From assembly GCA_017515285.1 (NCBI GenBank), contig JAFWGN010000011.1:20388-84387 (forward strand): DNA of 64,000 nucleotides, written 5' to 3'. The notes below the pieces were generated by a model. It worked only from the letters and a program-made list of their open reading frames with translations. It was not told where the DNA came from and ran no database searches. Made by a program: the position numbers and the translations under genes. Positions within the stretch are counted from its first letter, which is position 1; every line of letters begins with the position of its first letter. The DNA comes from Candidatus Saccharimonadota bacterium (GTDB taxonomy: Bacteria > Patescibacteriota > Saccharimonadia > Saccharimonadales > Saccharimonadaceae). Shown piece by piece: positions 45,600 to 54,002 of this stretch.

Positions 45600-47071
45600 T
45601 GAACGAAAACCCAGAAATTTCTCGAAGAGAAAATACGACAAAATCGCCCAAAAAATGGCTCCCCGTCGTCATTATCATCGCCCTTCTCGGCGCTATCACG
45701 GCCGGCGCCCTCCTTCTCGGCGGCGCCTCGAGCGAAAACTCCGGTAGCTCCCTCTCCAACAACATCAACGACACCGGCGTTAACTGGGACCGCTTCGATG
45801 GTCAAGAAATCGTCCTCTCCGGAACCGGCAAAACCACCATCACCGAAGCCGGCGTCTATACTCTCTCCGGAGCATTAGAAAACGGCTACGTCGAAGTTAA
45901 CTCCACCGGCGCCGTCAAACTAATCTTAAACGGCGTCTCAATCACCAACAATTCCGGCCCCGCCATCTACGCCGCTGAAGCCAAAATGCTCACCATCGAA
46001 ACCGCCGAAGGCTCGAAAAACACCTTAACCGACGGCTCGATCTACTCCGGTTGGGACGAAGACGTTTGCGCAACCATCTTCTCTCATGACGATCTCGTCC
46101 TCCAGGGCTCCGGTACGCTTACCGTCATCGGCAACTACGAAGACGGCATTGTCGGCAAAGACGATTTGAAGATCAACTCCGGCACCTACGCCATCACCGC
46201 AAAGGACGAAGGCATCCGCGGCCGCGACTCCGTCTATATCGTGGACGGCGAATTTAACATTGTCTCCGGCGGCGACGCCATAAAATCCAACAACAGCGAC
46301 GAAGTTGCTAAGGGTTGGATTAAAATCGACGGTGGCACCATCACCGCCTCCGCGAGCGACGACGGCATCCACGCCGAATCCAGCCTCGAAATCAACGGCG
46401 GCACCATCGAAATCGCCAAGTCCTACGAAGGCCTCGAAGGTGCCAAAATCACGATTAACGGCGGCGACATCTCTGTCACTGCAAACGACGACAGCATCAA
46501 CGCCGCGGGCGGCAACGACGGCTCTTCTCCCAATATGAAAAACTACCAAGCCTCCTCCTCGAACTACGCTATCTATATCAATGGCGGTCGCCTTCACGTC
46601 AATTCCGCCGGCGACGGCATCGACAGCAACGGCGCCATCTACTTCAACGGTGGCGAAGTCATCGTCGATGGTCCAACCAACAGCGGCAACGGCGCTTTGG
46701 ATGCCGAGGGCGAAATCCAATTCAACGGCGGTAGCCTCATCGCAGTCGGCGCAAGCGGCATGGCGGTCGCGCCAAGCTCCACCTCGAGCGGCTACTCAAT
46801 GTCCGTCTTCTTCTCTCAAACCTACTCCGCCGGCACCAAAATCACCGTCAAGGACTCCGCCGGAAACACAGTTCTGGAACACACTAGCACCAAGAGTTTT
46901 GGGCATGCCTCTCTCTCCTCCGCCAGTTTCCAGGACGGCACTACCTATATTATATATATCAACGACACCGAATATGTTTCCGTCACCCTCTCCGGAAAGA
47001 CGACCCAGGTCGGCTCCGGCGGCGGTATGATGCCGGGTGGTGGCATGATGCCCGGTCAACGCATGAGATAG
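45599..47071 (+). CDS. Cthe_2159-like carbohydrate-binding beta-helix protein
   Basis: A 490-residue protein with a cytoplasmic N terminus of about 20 residues, a signal-anchor span (WLPVVIIIALLGAITAGALLL) and a repeat-rich parallel beta-helix. Recurring segments are KINSGTYAITAKDEGIRG, IKIDGGTITASASDDGIHAE, LEINGGTIEIAKSYEGLEG and ITINGGDISVTANDDSINA. These match the pattern of carbohydrate-binding domain-containing proteins of the Cthe_2159 family, which bind acidic polysaccharides with calcium. The end is Gly/Met-rich (GGGMMPGGGMMPGQRMR). Start at 45599 overlaps the previous stop as TAATG; AAAGGAG lies upstream. As the last gene of a VTC-DUF4956 operon it is probably a surface polymer-binding component. 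Confidence 0.85.
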   Translation: MNENPEISRRENTTKSPKKWLPVVIIIALLGAITAGALLLGGASSENSGSSLSNNINDTGVNWDRFDGQEIVLSGTGKTTITEAGVYTLSGALENGYVEVNSTGAVKLILNGVSITNNSGPAIYAAEAKMLTIETAEGSKNTLTDGSIYSGWDEDVCATIFSHDDLVLQGSGTLTVIGNYEDGIVGKDDLKINSGTYAITAKDEGIRGRDSVYIVDGEFNIVSGGDAIKSNNSDEVAKGWIKIDGGTITASASDDGIHAESSLEINGGTIEIAKSYEGLEGAKITINGGDISVTANDDSINAAGGNDGSSPNMKNYQASSSNYAIYINGGRLHVNSAGDGIDSNGAIYFNGGEVIVDGPTNSGNGALDAEGEIQFNGGSLIAVGASGMAVAPSSTSSGYSMSVFFSQTYSAGTKITVKDSAGNTVLEHTSTKSFGHASLSSASFQDGTTYIIYINDTEYVSVTLSGKTTQVGSGGGMMPGGGMMPGQRMR

Positions 47072-47128
47072 AGTTGTAAAAGGTTCTTCCGAAACCGCAG
47101 GGTTGAGGAAGAATCCTTTTATAACTCT
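47070..47128. terminator. Long inverted repeat acting as a terminator
   Basis: AGAGTT..AAAAGG..TTCTTCC on the left pairs with GGAAGAA..CCTTTT..AACTCT on the right with small bulges, giving a stem of about 20 base pairs around a loop of about 16 bases. It starts within the stop codon of the preceding gene. Both flanks are U-rich when transcribed, and it separates the operon from aspS. Confidence 0.7.
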
Positions 47129-47152
47129 GTTCTTTATGTTATAATTGCGTGT

Positions 47153-48952
47153 ATGGATTACAAAAAGTCTCTAGAGCTCAAATCTTACCTTGGCAAAACC
47201 GTCACCGTCGCCGGTTGGGTTAATTCTCGCCGCGACCACGGTGGGCTAATCTTCATCGACCTTCGCGACTTCGCCGGCCTCATTCAACTCGTCGTCACCC
47301 CAGATACCGCCGACTCGTTCAAGCTCGCCGAATCTGTCCGCGATGAATACGTTTTAAGAGCGACCGGCAAAATCCGCGAACGTGCCCCCGAACTCAAAAA
47401 CCCGAACATTCCGACCGGCGACATCGAACTCGTCGTCGATACGTTGGAACTTTTGAACCGCTCCGAAACCCCCGCCGTCAACACGCACGATGAAGGAACC
47501 GAATCCGGCGAAGACCTCCGCCTCAAATACCGCTACCTCGACCTTCGTCGCCCTTCAATGCAATACCTCTTAAAGGAGCGTTCCCGCTATTATAAATATC
47601 TCCGCGACTTTATGTACGACGCCGGCTTCACGGAAATCACGACCCCAATTCTCGCCAACTCCTCCCCCGAAGGCGCGCGCGACTTCCTTATTCCGTCTCG
47701 CCTCCACCCCGGAACGTTTTATGCTCTCCCCCAAGCCCCGCAACAGTTCAAACAACTCCTCATGGTCGGCGGTGTCGAAAAATACTTCCAAATCGCTCCT
47801 TGCTTCCGCGACGAAGACCCTCGCGCTGACCGTCTCTACGGGGACTTTTACCAACTCGACTGCGAGATGTCCTTCGTGGAAAGCGGTGAAGTCGTCCGAA
47901 GAACTACCGAGCCCTTGATTAAGCAACTCGCCACCGATTTCGCGGGCAAAAAACTCGTTTTAAGAAGCGAACCCGCGAAGCAATTTGTCGAAAAATCCTC
48001 AGGCATCCCCCGCATCCCTTACGACTTCGCGATGAACACTTACGGCATCGACAAGCCCGACCTCCGCTACGGCATGGAACTCGTTGAACTTACCGACGTT
48101 TTCAAGGACACCGACTTCAAGGTCTTCAAGCAACCTTGCGTCAAGGCCCTTTGCGTTAAAAACGGCGCCTCTCTCACCCGCTCGCAAATCGACGCCTTCA
48201 CGGAAGAGGCGAGAAAACTCGGCGCCGGCGGTTTAGCCTATATATTATATACAGCCGAAGGCCCGAAATCCCCGATTTTGAAGTTTATGCGTGAGCAAGA
48301 AATCAAAGACGTCGAGAAACTCACCGGTGCGACCGAAGGCGACGCCGTCTTCTTCGGCGCCGACGAGAGGGAAAAGGTCAATAAGGTCCTAGGTCAACTT
48401 CGCATCTCTTTCGCCGACCACTTTGAACTGAAAAAAGACGATGAAGTCGCCTTGACTTGGATTGTTGACTTTCCGTTCTATGAATGGGACGAAAAGAATA
48501 AGAAACTCGACTTCGGTCATAACCCGTTTTCGATGCCAAAGGGTGGTTTGAAGGCTCTCGAATCCGCCAAGACCGACGCCGAAAAACTCGCCATCGTCGC
48601 CGACCAATACGACATGGTCATGAACGGCTTCGAGATTTGCTCCGGCGCCGTCAGAAACTACAACCCGGAAATCATGTATAAAGTCTTCAACATCCTTGGC
48701 TTCAACAACGAATACGTCGAGGCTCGCTTCGGCGGAATGTTAAACGCCTTCAAGTTTGGCGCTCCGCCGCATGCCGGCTGCGCCTTCGGTATCGACCGGA
48801 TTTTCATGGTCCTAGAAAACGCCAAAAACATCCGCGACATTATCGCCTTCCCGAAAAATGGCTCCGGCATCGACCTGATGATGAACTCCCCCTCCCCCGT
48901 TGACCAAATCCAACTCACCGAATCTCACCTCGCTATCGTCGAAGACGAATAA
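47153..48952 (+). CDS. aspS: Aspartate-tRNA ligase
   Basis: A 599-residue class II aminoacyl-tRNA synthetase of the bacterial type, with N-terminal OB anticodon-binding fold (VTVAGWVNSRRDHGGLIFIDLRD), motif 2 FRDEDPRADRLYGDFYQLDCEMSF, a GAD insert domain and motif 3 GCAFGIDRIFM. It may charge tRNA-Asn as well if asparaginyl synthetase is missing; the window cannot tell. TATAAT (47140-47145) ends 7 bases before the ATG. Length is normal. Confidence 0.97.
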   Translation: MDYKKSLELKSYLGKTVTVAGWVNSRRDHGGLIFIDLRDFAGLIQLVVTPDTADSFKLAESVRDEYVLRATGKIRERAPELKNPNIPTGDIELVVDTLELLNRSETPAVNTHDEGTESGEDLRLKYRYLDLRRPSMQYLLKERSRYYKYLRDFMYDAGFTEITTPILANSSPEGARDFLIPSRLHPGTFYALPQAPQQFKQLLMVGGVEKYFQIAPCFRDEDPRADRLYGDFYQLDCEMSFVESGEVVRRTTEPLIKQLATDFAGKKLVLRSEPAKQFVEKSSGIPRIPYDFAMNTYGIDKPDLRYGMELVELTDVFKDTDFKVFKQPCVKALCVKNGASLTRSQIDAFTEEARKLGAGGLAYILYTAEGPKSPILKFMREQEIKDVEKLTGATEGDAVFFGADEREKVNKVLGQLRISFADHFELKKDDEVALTWIVDFPFYEWDEKNKKLDFGHNPFSMPKGGLKALESAKTDAEKLAIVADQYDMVMNGFEICSGAVRNYNPEIMYKVFNILGFNNEYVEARFGGMLNAFKFGAPPHAGCAFGIDRIFMVLENAKNIRDIIAFPKNGSGIDLMMNSPSPVDQIQLTESHLAIVEDE

Positions 48953-49005
48953 AATATTAGAACACATTATCGGATTTTTCGCTCGCCACCTAAGCAGATT
49001 AAAAC

Positions 49006-49084
49006 GGCACCATGAGGAGCCAGAATCTGTTCTGGTGGCACGCGGTAAAACGTTTGTCTTTGCACCTCGTGGTGCCATTTTTGT
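49006..49084 (+). ncRNA. Conserved structured RNA, copy A
   Basis: A closing stem of 12 pairs, GGCACCATGAGG (49006-49017) with CCTCGTGGTGCC (49065-49076), is followed by ATTTTTGT as in an intrinsic terminator. Inside, CCAGAA (49020-49025) and TTCTGG (49030-49035) form a hairpin. A second copy lies at 63618-63705. The 25 bases from 49060 to 49084 are identical in both, while the 5' strand and inner hairpin differ but keep pairing. An ATG inside the stem opens a 28-codon frame, also open in copy B, so a short peptide is an alternative. No recognised family. Confidence 0.6.
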
Positions 49085-49107
49085 ATGGCGACCGATAATA
49101 ATCTTGA

Positions 49108-49344
49108 TTACGTTTCTCAATATACGGAAAATACAGAAGAAGTAGCCAGTTTTGTTTATGCCGGTCTCCAAACCAAGAAAAGAAATGGTACTTTTCAATC
49201 GTCGATATTGTCGACGCATTACTAGAATCGAACACTTATGACGACGCAAGGGATTATTGGAAGGTATTGAAAAATAGACTAAAAGACGAAGGCGCCGAGT
49301 TGGTTACAAATTGTAACCAACTGAAAATGAAAGAGCTTGAATAA
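49108..49344 (+). pseudogene. Remnant of a Bro-N-domain (phage antirepressor-like) gene
   Basis: The frame from 49108 to the TAA at 49342-49344 contains KKWYFSIVDIVDALLES, then ARDYWKVLKNRLKDEG, then ELVTNCNQLKMK. This is the well-known start of the Bro-N domain found in phage antirepressors and mobile-element proteins. No usable start codon lies in frame upstream, and the domain stops after about 53 recognisable residues, where intact proteins continue for well over 100 more. The part 5' of residue W at 49186 no longer looks like the family, consistent with a frameshift or loss of the gene start. The fragment sits between aspS and murJ and probably marks an old insertion. Confidence 0.72.
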
Positions 49345-49400
49345 CTCAAAAACCGCTCGCAAACTCTCCCGTGTGCAGCTTTTTAGTGTATAATATCTTT

Positions 49401-51029
49401 ATGGCAAAGTTTAAGTTCAAATCCGTCGTCGCCCTTGCGAACGCGAGGCTCTCCGTAAAATCTGCCGCGATTCTCCTCGCCGGCTCGACCCTCGTCTCCT
49501 CACTCCTCGGGATTTTCCGCGACCGGCTCTTGAACTCTTACTACCTAAAAACCTACCCGACCGGAATCGACGCTTACACCGCCGCCTTCACCGTCCCGGA
49601 TTTCATGTTCTTTATTCTTACTTCCGGCGCCCTCGCTGTCTCGTTCATTCCGATTTTTAACGAGCGCCTCATGAAAGGCAACAAAAAATCCGCCTGGGAA
49701 CTCTCAGCCTCACTACTCAATTTCCTCGCTCTCATCACCCTAGTCGGAAGCATCCTCATCATGGTCTTCGCCGACCCATTGGTTCGCTACGTCGTCGGCC
49801 CCGGTCTTGACGAATCCGGGACGATTCTCGCAATCAACATGATGCGCGTCATTGCAATCAACCCGTTTCTTTTCAGCATCTCCACCGTCCTCGCCTCAAT
49901 GCAACAAGCCGTCGGCCGCTTCGTTTTCTACGCGCTCGCCCCAACCATGTATAACATCGGTATTCTCGTCGGAATCACCATTTTTACCGACGGAATTAAC
50001 CTCTTCGGTTGGCAAATTTTTGACGGAGGCATTATGGGCGTCGCCATCGGCGTCGCATTCGGCGCGGTTCTACAACTAATCACGTCCCTGTTCGGTCTCT
50101 TTGGTCTCGGCTTCGACTACAACTTTAAGATTAGTTGGAAAAACCAGGGTTTCCGTAGCGTCCTAAAACTCCTCCCCGCCCGCTCCCTCGACCAGGGAAT
50201 CGACTACGTCAACACTATCGTCAGCACCAACCTCTCCTCGCGCATGGGCGCCGGCGTCCTTCGCAGTTTCCAACAAGCCTCGACCTTGCACCAAATGCCC
50301 GTTAACCTCATCGGCGTCGCAATTTCCACCGCCTTCTTCCCGCAACTCACCGAAGACCTCGGCCGTGGCGAAAAGGACAAGTTCCACGATACTTTCCGTA
50401 CCGCTCTCCGGAGCATCGTCTGGATTTCTCTCCCCGTCTCCATCGTTGCTTTCTTCGCTCGAGGCTACGTCGTCAACTTCATCATGAACGGCGGCGATAT
50501 GCTCATCGCGACCATCCTCGGAACCTTAATCGTCGCAATTTTCTCCAGAAGTATTTTCCACATCGCCTCCCGTGGCTTCTACGCCTACCAAGACACGCGC
50601 ACCCCTTTTATCGTTAGCGTCTTCGCCATCGGCACAACTATCGCCCTCTCAATTCTTTTCTCCTCTCTCGGTTACGGCCCCAAAGGTCTCGGTTGGGCGC
50701 AAAGCATTGGCGCCGTCCTCGAAGTTCTAATTCTCCTCTTTATTCTAAATCGCCGCGCCAAGTTCAAGCTCCTCAACAAAGAGTTTTTTAAGTCCATGGA
50801 AAAGATGTTTTTCGCCGGCCTCATCACCGCCTGCGTCGCCTACTCGATGACGAAGTTTCTGCCCCTCATGGCGACCGACAACTCCTTCCTCTCGACTTTT
50901 CCAAAGTTCTGCGTCATCACCCTCGTTTCCGCCGCCGCCTATCTTATCTCTTGCTACTTCTTAAACATCGAAGAAGCTACCCCGCTCTTCAAAAAACTCA
51001 AAAAGATTATCTTCAGAAACACCGACTAG
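49401..51029 (+). CDS. murJ: Lipid II flippase MurJ (MviN family)
   Basis: A 542-residue polytopic membrane protein with about fourteen spans. It has ILLAGSTLVSSLLGIFRDRLL near the N terminus, AYTAAFTVPDFMFFILTSGALAVSFIPIF, LPARSLDQGIDYVNTIVST and FYAYQDTRTPFIVS, characteristic of MurJ. It flips the peptidoglycan precursor lipid II to the outer face. The start is 49401: TATAAT (49389-49394) ends 6 bases earlier, and the upstream ATG would overlap the promoter. Monocistronic. Confidence 0.95.
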   Translation: MAKFKFKSVVALANARLSVKSAAILLAGSTLVSSLLGIFRDRLLNSYYLKTYPTGIDAYTAAFTVPDFMFFILTSGALAVSFIPIFNERLMKGNKKSAWELSASLLNFLALITLVGSILIMVFADPLVRYVVGPGLDESGTILAINMMRVIAINPFLFSISTVLASMQQAVGRFVFYALAPTMYNIGILVGITIFTDGINLFGWQIFDGGIMGVAIGVAFGAVLQLITSLFGLFGLGFDYNFKISWKNQGFRSVLKLLPARSLDQGIDYVNTIVSTNLSSRMGAGVLRSFQQASTLHQMPVNLIGVAISTAFFPQLTEDLGRGEKDKFHDTFRTALRSIVWISLPVSIVAFFARGYVVNFIMNGGDMLIATILGTLIVAIFSRSIFHIASRGFYAYQDTRTPFIVSVFAIGTTIALSILFSSLGYGPKGLGWAQSIGAVLEVLILLFILNRRAKFKLLNKEFFKSMEKMFFAGLITACVAYSMTKFLPLMATDNSFLSTFPKFCVITLVSAAAYLISCYFLNIEEATPLFKKLKKIIFRNTD

Positions 51030-51084
51030 GAGTCGCGCGATCACGGAGCGCTCGCCCGCGATAACATTTTAACAGCTACAACTC

Positions 51085-51113
51085 TTGCGCATTTTGGAAA
51101 CCTTTGATAGAAT
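51085..51113 (+). promoter_or_regulatory. Promoter of the 30-codon gene
   Basis: TTGCGC (51085-51090), a 17-base spacer and TAGAAT (51108-51113). The leader holds a hairpin CGCTCC (51123-51128) with GGAGCG (51148-51153) and ends in AACAGGAGG. Confidence 0.65.
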
Positions 51114-51184
51114 ACTTACTGTCGCTCCGAAAATCCAGAAGTCGATTGGAGCGAGAAATCAATTAACAGGAGGCAATCTGCCAA

Positions 51185-51277
51185 ATGCGTATCAGACTCA
51201 AACGTTCAAGTCGCAAGACCGAACGCAAACAGTCTAAGATAGCTCCTGCCCCGTGGCAAGAGTTTATCGAAATCTAA
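51185..51277 (+). CDS. Small basic peptide, 30 residues
   Basis: ATG to TAA encodes 30 residues with ten Arg or Lys in the first 18 (MRIRLKRSSRKTERKQSK) and a Pro/Trp/acidic end (PWQEFIEI). AGGAGG lies 9 bases upstream with a little extra spacing, a promoter with a 17-base spacer sits further up, and an intrinsic terminator ends the unit at 51319. So it looks like a real, independent small gene. The basic half suggests RNA, DNA or ribosome binding. No family recognised. The same stretch could instead function mainly as an RNA of about 190 bases. Confidence 0.6.
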   Translation: MRIRLKRSSRKTERKQSKIAPAPWQEFIEI

Positions 51278-51290
51278 TTGGGGTTATCTA

Positions 51291-51319
51291 GTTCTCTTTT
51301 AACGAAGAGAACTTTTTTT
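51291..51319 (+). terminator. Intrinsic terminator of the small gene
   Basis: GTTCTCTT (51291-51298) pairs with AAGAGAAC (51305-51312), followed by seven T. Confidence 0.9.
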
Positions 51320-51348
51320 ATCTCAGAAAGTTTGCTATAATGGTTGTT

Positions 51349-52092
51349 ATGAAAAACAACCGCACTCTAATCATCTCCTTAATCGCTATCGTTGCTCTCT
51401 TTATCGGCGCCGTTATTTTTGTCCCCCAACTCGCTAAAACCAGCGGCGAGTCTGGCCAAATCTCCGCGCCCGACCTCTCGAAATACAATTTGAACGGACT
51501 TATCGCCGCCACCGAAGACAATGGCAATATCGCCGACCACGTCAAGGGTGACATAACCACCGCCGAGGTCGTTCTCTACGAATACGCCGACTACCAATGT
51601 ACCGCTTGTGCCACCTTCAATCCCTGGATTAAGGAGCTAATCAAAGAATACGACGGCAAACTCGCCATCGTCTTCCGCCTCTACCCAATCACGAGCTTGC
51701 ACCCTAACGGTATCGCCGCCGCTTCCGCGGTTGAAGCCGCCGGTCTCCAAGGCTATTGGGAAGAAATGGGCGACCTTCTCTTTGCTAACCAAGCCGAATG
51801 GTATTATTCCACCGGCTCAAACCGAACCAACTACTTTATCTCCTATTTCCAAAGCGCCTCAAAGGGTGAAGGCGACGTCGCTAAGTTCAAGGAAGATATG
51901 GCCGGCAACACCGTAAAGTCGAAAGTCAACTTCGACAAGGCCATCGCCGAAAAACTCGGCCTAACCTACACCCCGGCTTTCCTCGATAGCGACGGTAACG
52001 AACTCGATTTTACCAAAGACGATACCGAACAAACTAAATCCGGCATCATGAACTTCTTCCGTAGCCACATCGACGCAAAACTCTCCAAATAA
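51349..52092 (+). CDS. DsbA-like thioredoxin-fold protein
   Basis: A 247-residue protein with an N-terminal signal-anchor (TLIISLIAIVALFIGAVIFV) and an external thioredoxin-like domain of the DsbA/Thioredoxin_4 type. YEYADYQCTACATFNPW carries the active CTAC near residues 84-87. The cis-Pro loop follows later (LGLTYTPAFLDSDG). It would make or shuffle disulfides in exported proteins; several surface proteins here have many Cys. The start at 51349 is preferred over 51340 because TATAAT (51336-51341) ends 7 bases before it. The partner VKOR or DsbB-type protein is not in the window. Confidence 0.9.
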   Translation: MKNNRTLIISLIAIVALFIGAVIFVPQLAKTSGESGQISAPDLSKYNLNGLIAATEDNGNIADHVKGDITTAEVVLYEYADYQCTACATFNPWIKELIKEYDGKLAIVFRLYPITSLHPNGIAAASAVEAAGLQGYWEEMGDLLFANQAEWYYSTGSNRTNYFISYFQSASKGEGDVAKFKEDMAGNTVKSKVNFDKAIAEKLGLTYTPAFLDSDGNELDFTKDDTEQTKSGIMNFFRSHIDAKLSK

Positions 52093-52101
52093 ACCCCCTT
52101 C

Positions 52102-52130
52102 TTGACGCAAAGTCAATTTAGTGTTATCAT
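52102..52130 (+). promoter_or_regulatory. Promoter of the large orphan gene
   Basis: TTGACG (52102-52107), a 17-base spacer and TATCAT (52125-52130), leaving a leader of about 50 bases with an AAAGGAAG ribosome site. Confidence 0.75.
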
Positions 52131-52189
52131 AAACTGCGTTTGTTGGTGTGGAATAACGTTCTTTGAAAATGAGAAAGGAAGTTGGTCAA

Positions 52190-53755
52190 ATGATTAGATT
52201 ATTGTCGCATTGTTTTAAGAATCCCGAAGCCCCTGAACCCGTCAATCCCTCGGTTCCCGAAGCCGTCAGCTCCTCTGAACTCATCGATTCTATCGAACCT
52301 ACTCCCGCGACCACTAACGGGCGAACCCCCTCGACCCTCGCCGGCTTCGAGCGAATGGACGCCTCATTCTCGGACGTTGCATATGGCTATACGATATGTC
52401 AAAATCGCTGCGTAGTGACCGATAGGTTGATAAAATTCGTTGGCGACGGCTATGCTTTCCCCGCGATTCTGTTCTTCCAGAGCAACTACCTCTACTGCCG
52501 TCGCGAAGACCACAGAACCAACGCAAACGTTTTATTCTCGAACGTCAGTTGTTCCGGGGGATACGTTTTGAAAAACCTTCCGCCGAGATGTTACAGTGAT
52601 ATGTGGTTCGGTGTGTTCAACGAGCGCAAGGACGGCGTCAGCCAATTCAGTTTTATCGATGACGAATTTGTTTTCTATCCAACGCATTTATTGCTCGAAA
52701 TCCGTCTCCGGACACATTGTTCCGACTGCAAGGGTGATTTCCGGAAAGTAGCTGACGCCCTAAGAGCGCAAGCCTCCAGTTTCGAACACGTCAAAATCCT
52801 TGAACCCCCAAAGCGGGTTTACTCGGAAAAGATTTTCCTGGTTCTCGACGTCGGAACGACTTTGAGTTTTCCGGAAAACGGAGAGGGCCCCATCGTCGAA
52901 TCTTTCCAAGACGACGATCAAACCGCTCCCATCGGGTCTTCCGCACGCGTATGGTGGAAAGGACTGCTAAGAACGATACTTACAAGAGAGTATGATTCTC
53001 GCGAACATGATGTCTCCTGCTCGTTCGCAAACTACGTCAAGATTGCGCCCGAAGAACTGTTGACAAACGACCCCGTACTCGATCGCAATCCATTCATCTG
53101 GGATCGCCGCTTGGCTTGGCGCGAAAGAATAAGGGCCCAGTCCGAATTCTTTAAGCACCTTTGCCAGTCGCCCGCTTATCGCGACGATCTTACGGCGGAC
53201 AACCCTTTTGAGAATCTTCTGGATAGCCCGAACGCTAAAAATATCTATTTCGACGATTTTTCGCTCTTACTCCGCGAGCCTAACGGCAAAACAAGACTCA
53301 ACCTGCTTTTCGACGAAAACCTCGATTTTCTCGACCGCGAGTTAAAGGCCATTTTCTCCGACGAGCGGATTGACGTCAACACTCGTTTGCGCGAAATCAA
53401 CGATCGCCTCGCTGTCGCCCTTTCCGACTTGAGAGAAGCGTTTGGCGCAAGCGCTCGGCTTGTTCTCAAGCGCGGAGAAAACGAAGATGGGACTACCGTT
53501 CATTGGGTTGCACTCTCTCTAGTGCCGACTGATGACGCGGCTAAATTCAAGCCCCTCGAGTTAATCTTCGGCCGTGGTGACGGCACCCCAATCATCTTAC
53601 GTTCAAGCCCAAGCGCCAGTTACCTCCCATTAACCTATGAAGAGGTTAGCCATCTCGACCTGCAAGCCACCGTCGCCCGAGTTGTCAAGGATGTGACGGA
53701 GGAAATCTCCGCCGTTCGCTCCGAAGCGCTTAACCTCCTCGCCCTTTTTCATTAA
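52190..53755 (+). CDS. Large orphan cytosolic protein
   Basis: A 521-residue protein with no signal peptide or span. Residues 1-50 are Pro/Ser-rich and probably disordered. Cys-rich stretches (CQNRC, CRRED, CSGGY, CSDCKG) lie between about 70 and 190, giving a zinc-binding look but no recognised finger. The C-terminal 150 residues have a coiled-coil-like helix (LDRELKAIFSDERIDVNTRLREINDRLAVALSDLREAF) near residues 375-410. I cannot assign a family. ATG at 52190 is chosen for its AAAGGAAG site; upstream TTG would add nine residues. It is monocistronic, with its own promoter and terminator. Confidence 0.65.
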   Translation: MIRLLSHCFKNPEAPEPVNPSVPEAVSSSELIDSIEPTPATTNGRTPSTLAGFERMDASFSDVAYGYTICQNRCVVTDRLIKFVGDGYAFPAILFFQSNYLYCRREDHRTNANVLFSNVSCSGGYVLKNLPPRCYSDMWFGVFNERKDGVSQFSFIDDEFVFYPTHLLLEIRLRTHCSDCKGDFRKVADALRAQASSFEHVKILEPPKRVYSEKIFLVLDVGTTLSFPENGEGPIVESFQDDDQTAPIGSSARVWWKGLLRTILTREYDSREHDVSCSFANYVKIAPEELLTNDPVLDRNPFIWDRRLAWRERIRAQSEFFKHLCQSPAYRDDLTADNPFENLLDSPNAKNIYFDDFSLLLREPNGKTRLNLLFDENLDFLDRELKAIFSDERIDVNTRLREINDRLAVALSDLREAFGASARLVLKRGENEDGTTVHWVALSLVPTDDAAKFKPLELIFGRGDGTPIILRSSPSASYLPLTYEEVSHLDLQATVARVVKDVTEEISAVRSEALNLLALFH

Positions 53756-53759
53756 AATT

Positions 53760-53789
53760 ACCGCCCTGTCTCGGGGCGGTTTTCTTTTT
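53760..53789 (+). terminator. Intrinsic terminator
   Basis: ACCGCCC (53760-53766) pairs with GGGCGGT (53774-53780), followed by a T-rich run. Confidence 0.88.
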
Positions 53790-53870
53790 CATTCTTTTTG
53801 GCGGAAGAGGCGGGATCGCATGATCCTCGTTTCACTCGGATAATGAACTCGTGAGTCGTTGAGCTCCATC

Positions 53871-53956
<86 letters not shown>

Positions 53957-54002
53957 ACGAAACATTTTATCATAAATCTCGAAGATATGCTATAATCTTC
54001 TT

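Noticed and set aside
53798..53810. Partial duplicate of the tRNA-Ser 3' end as an attachment site
   Set aside because: Only about 11 bases with one mismatch are shared (GGCGGAAG core), no integrase is nearby, and chance similarity is likely.
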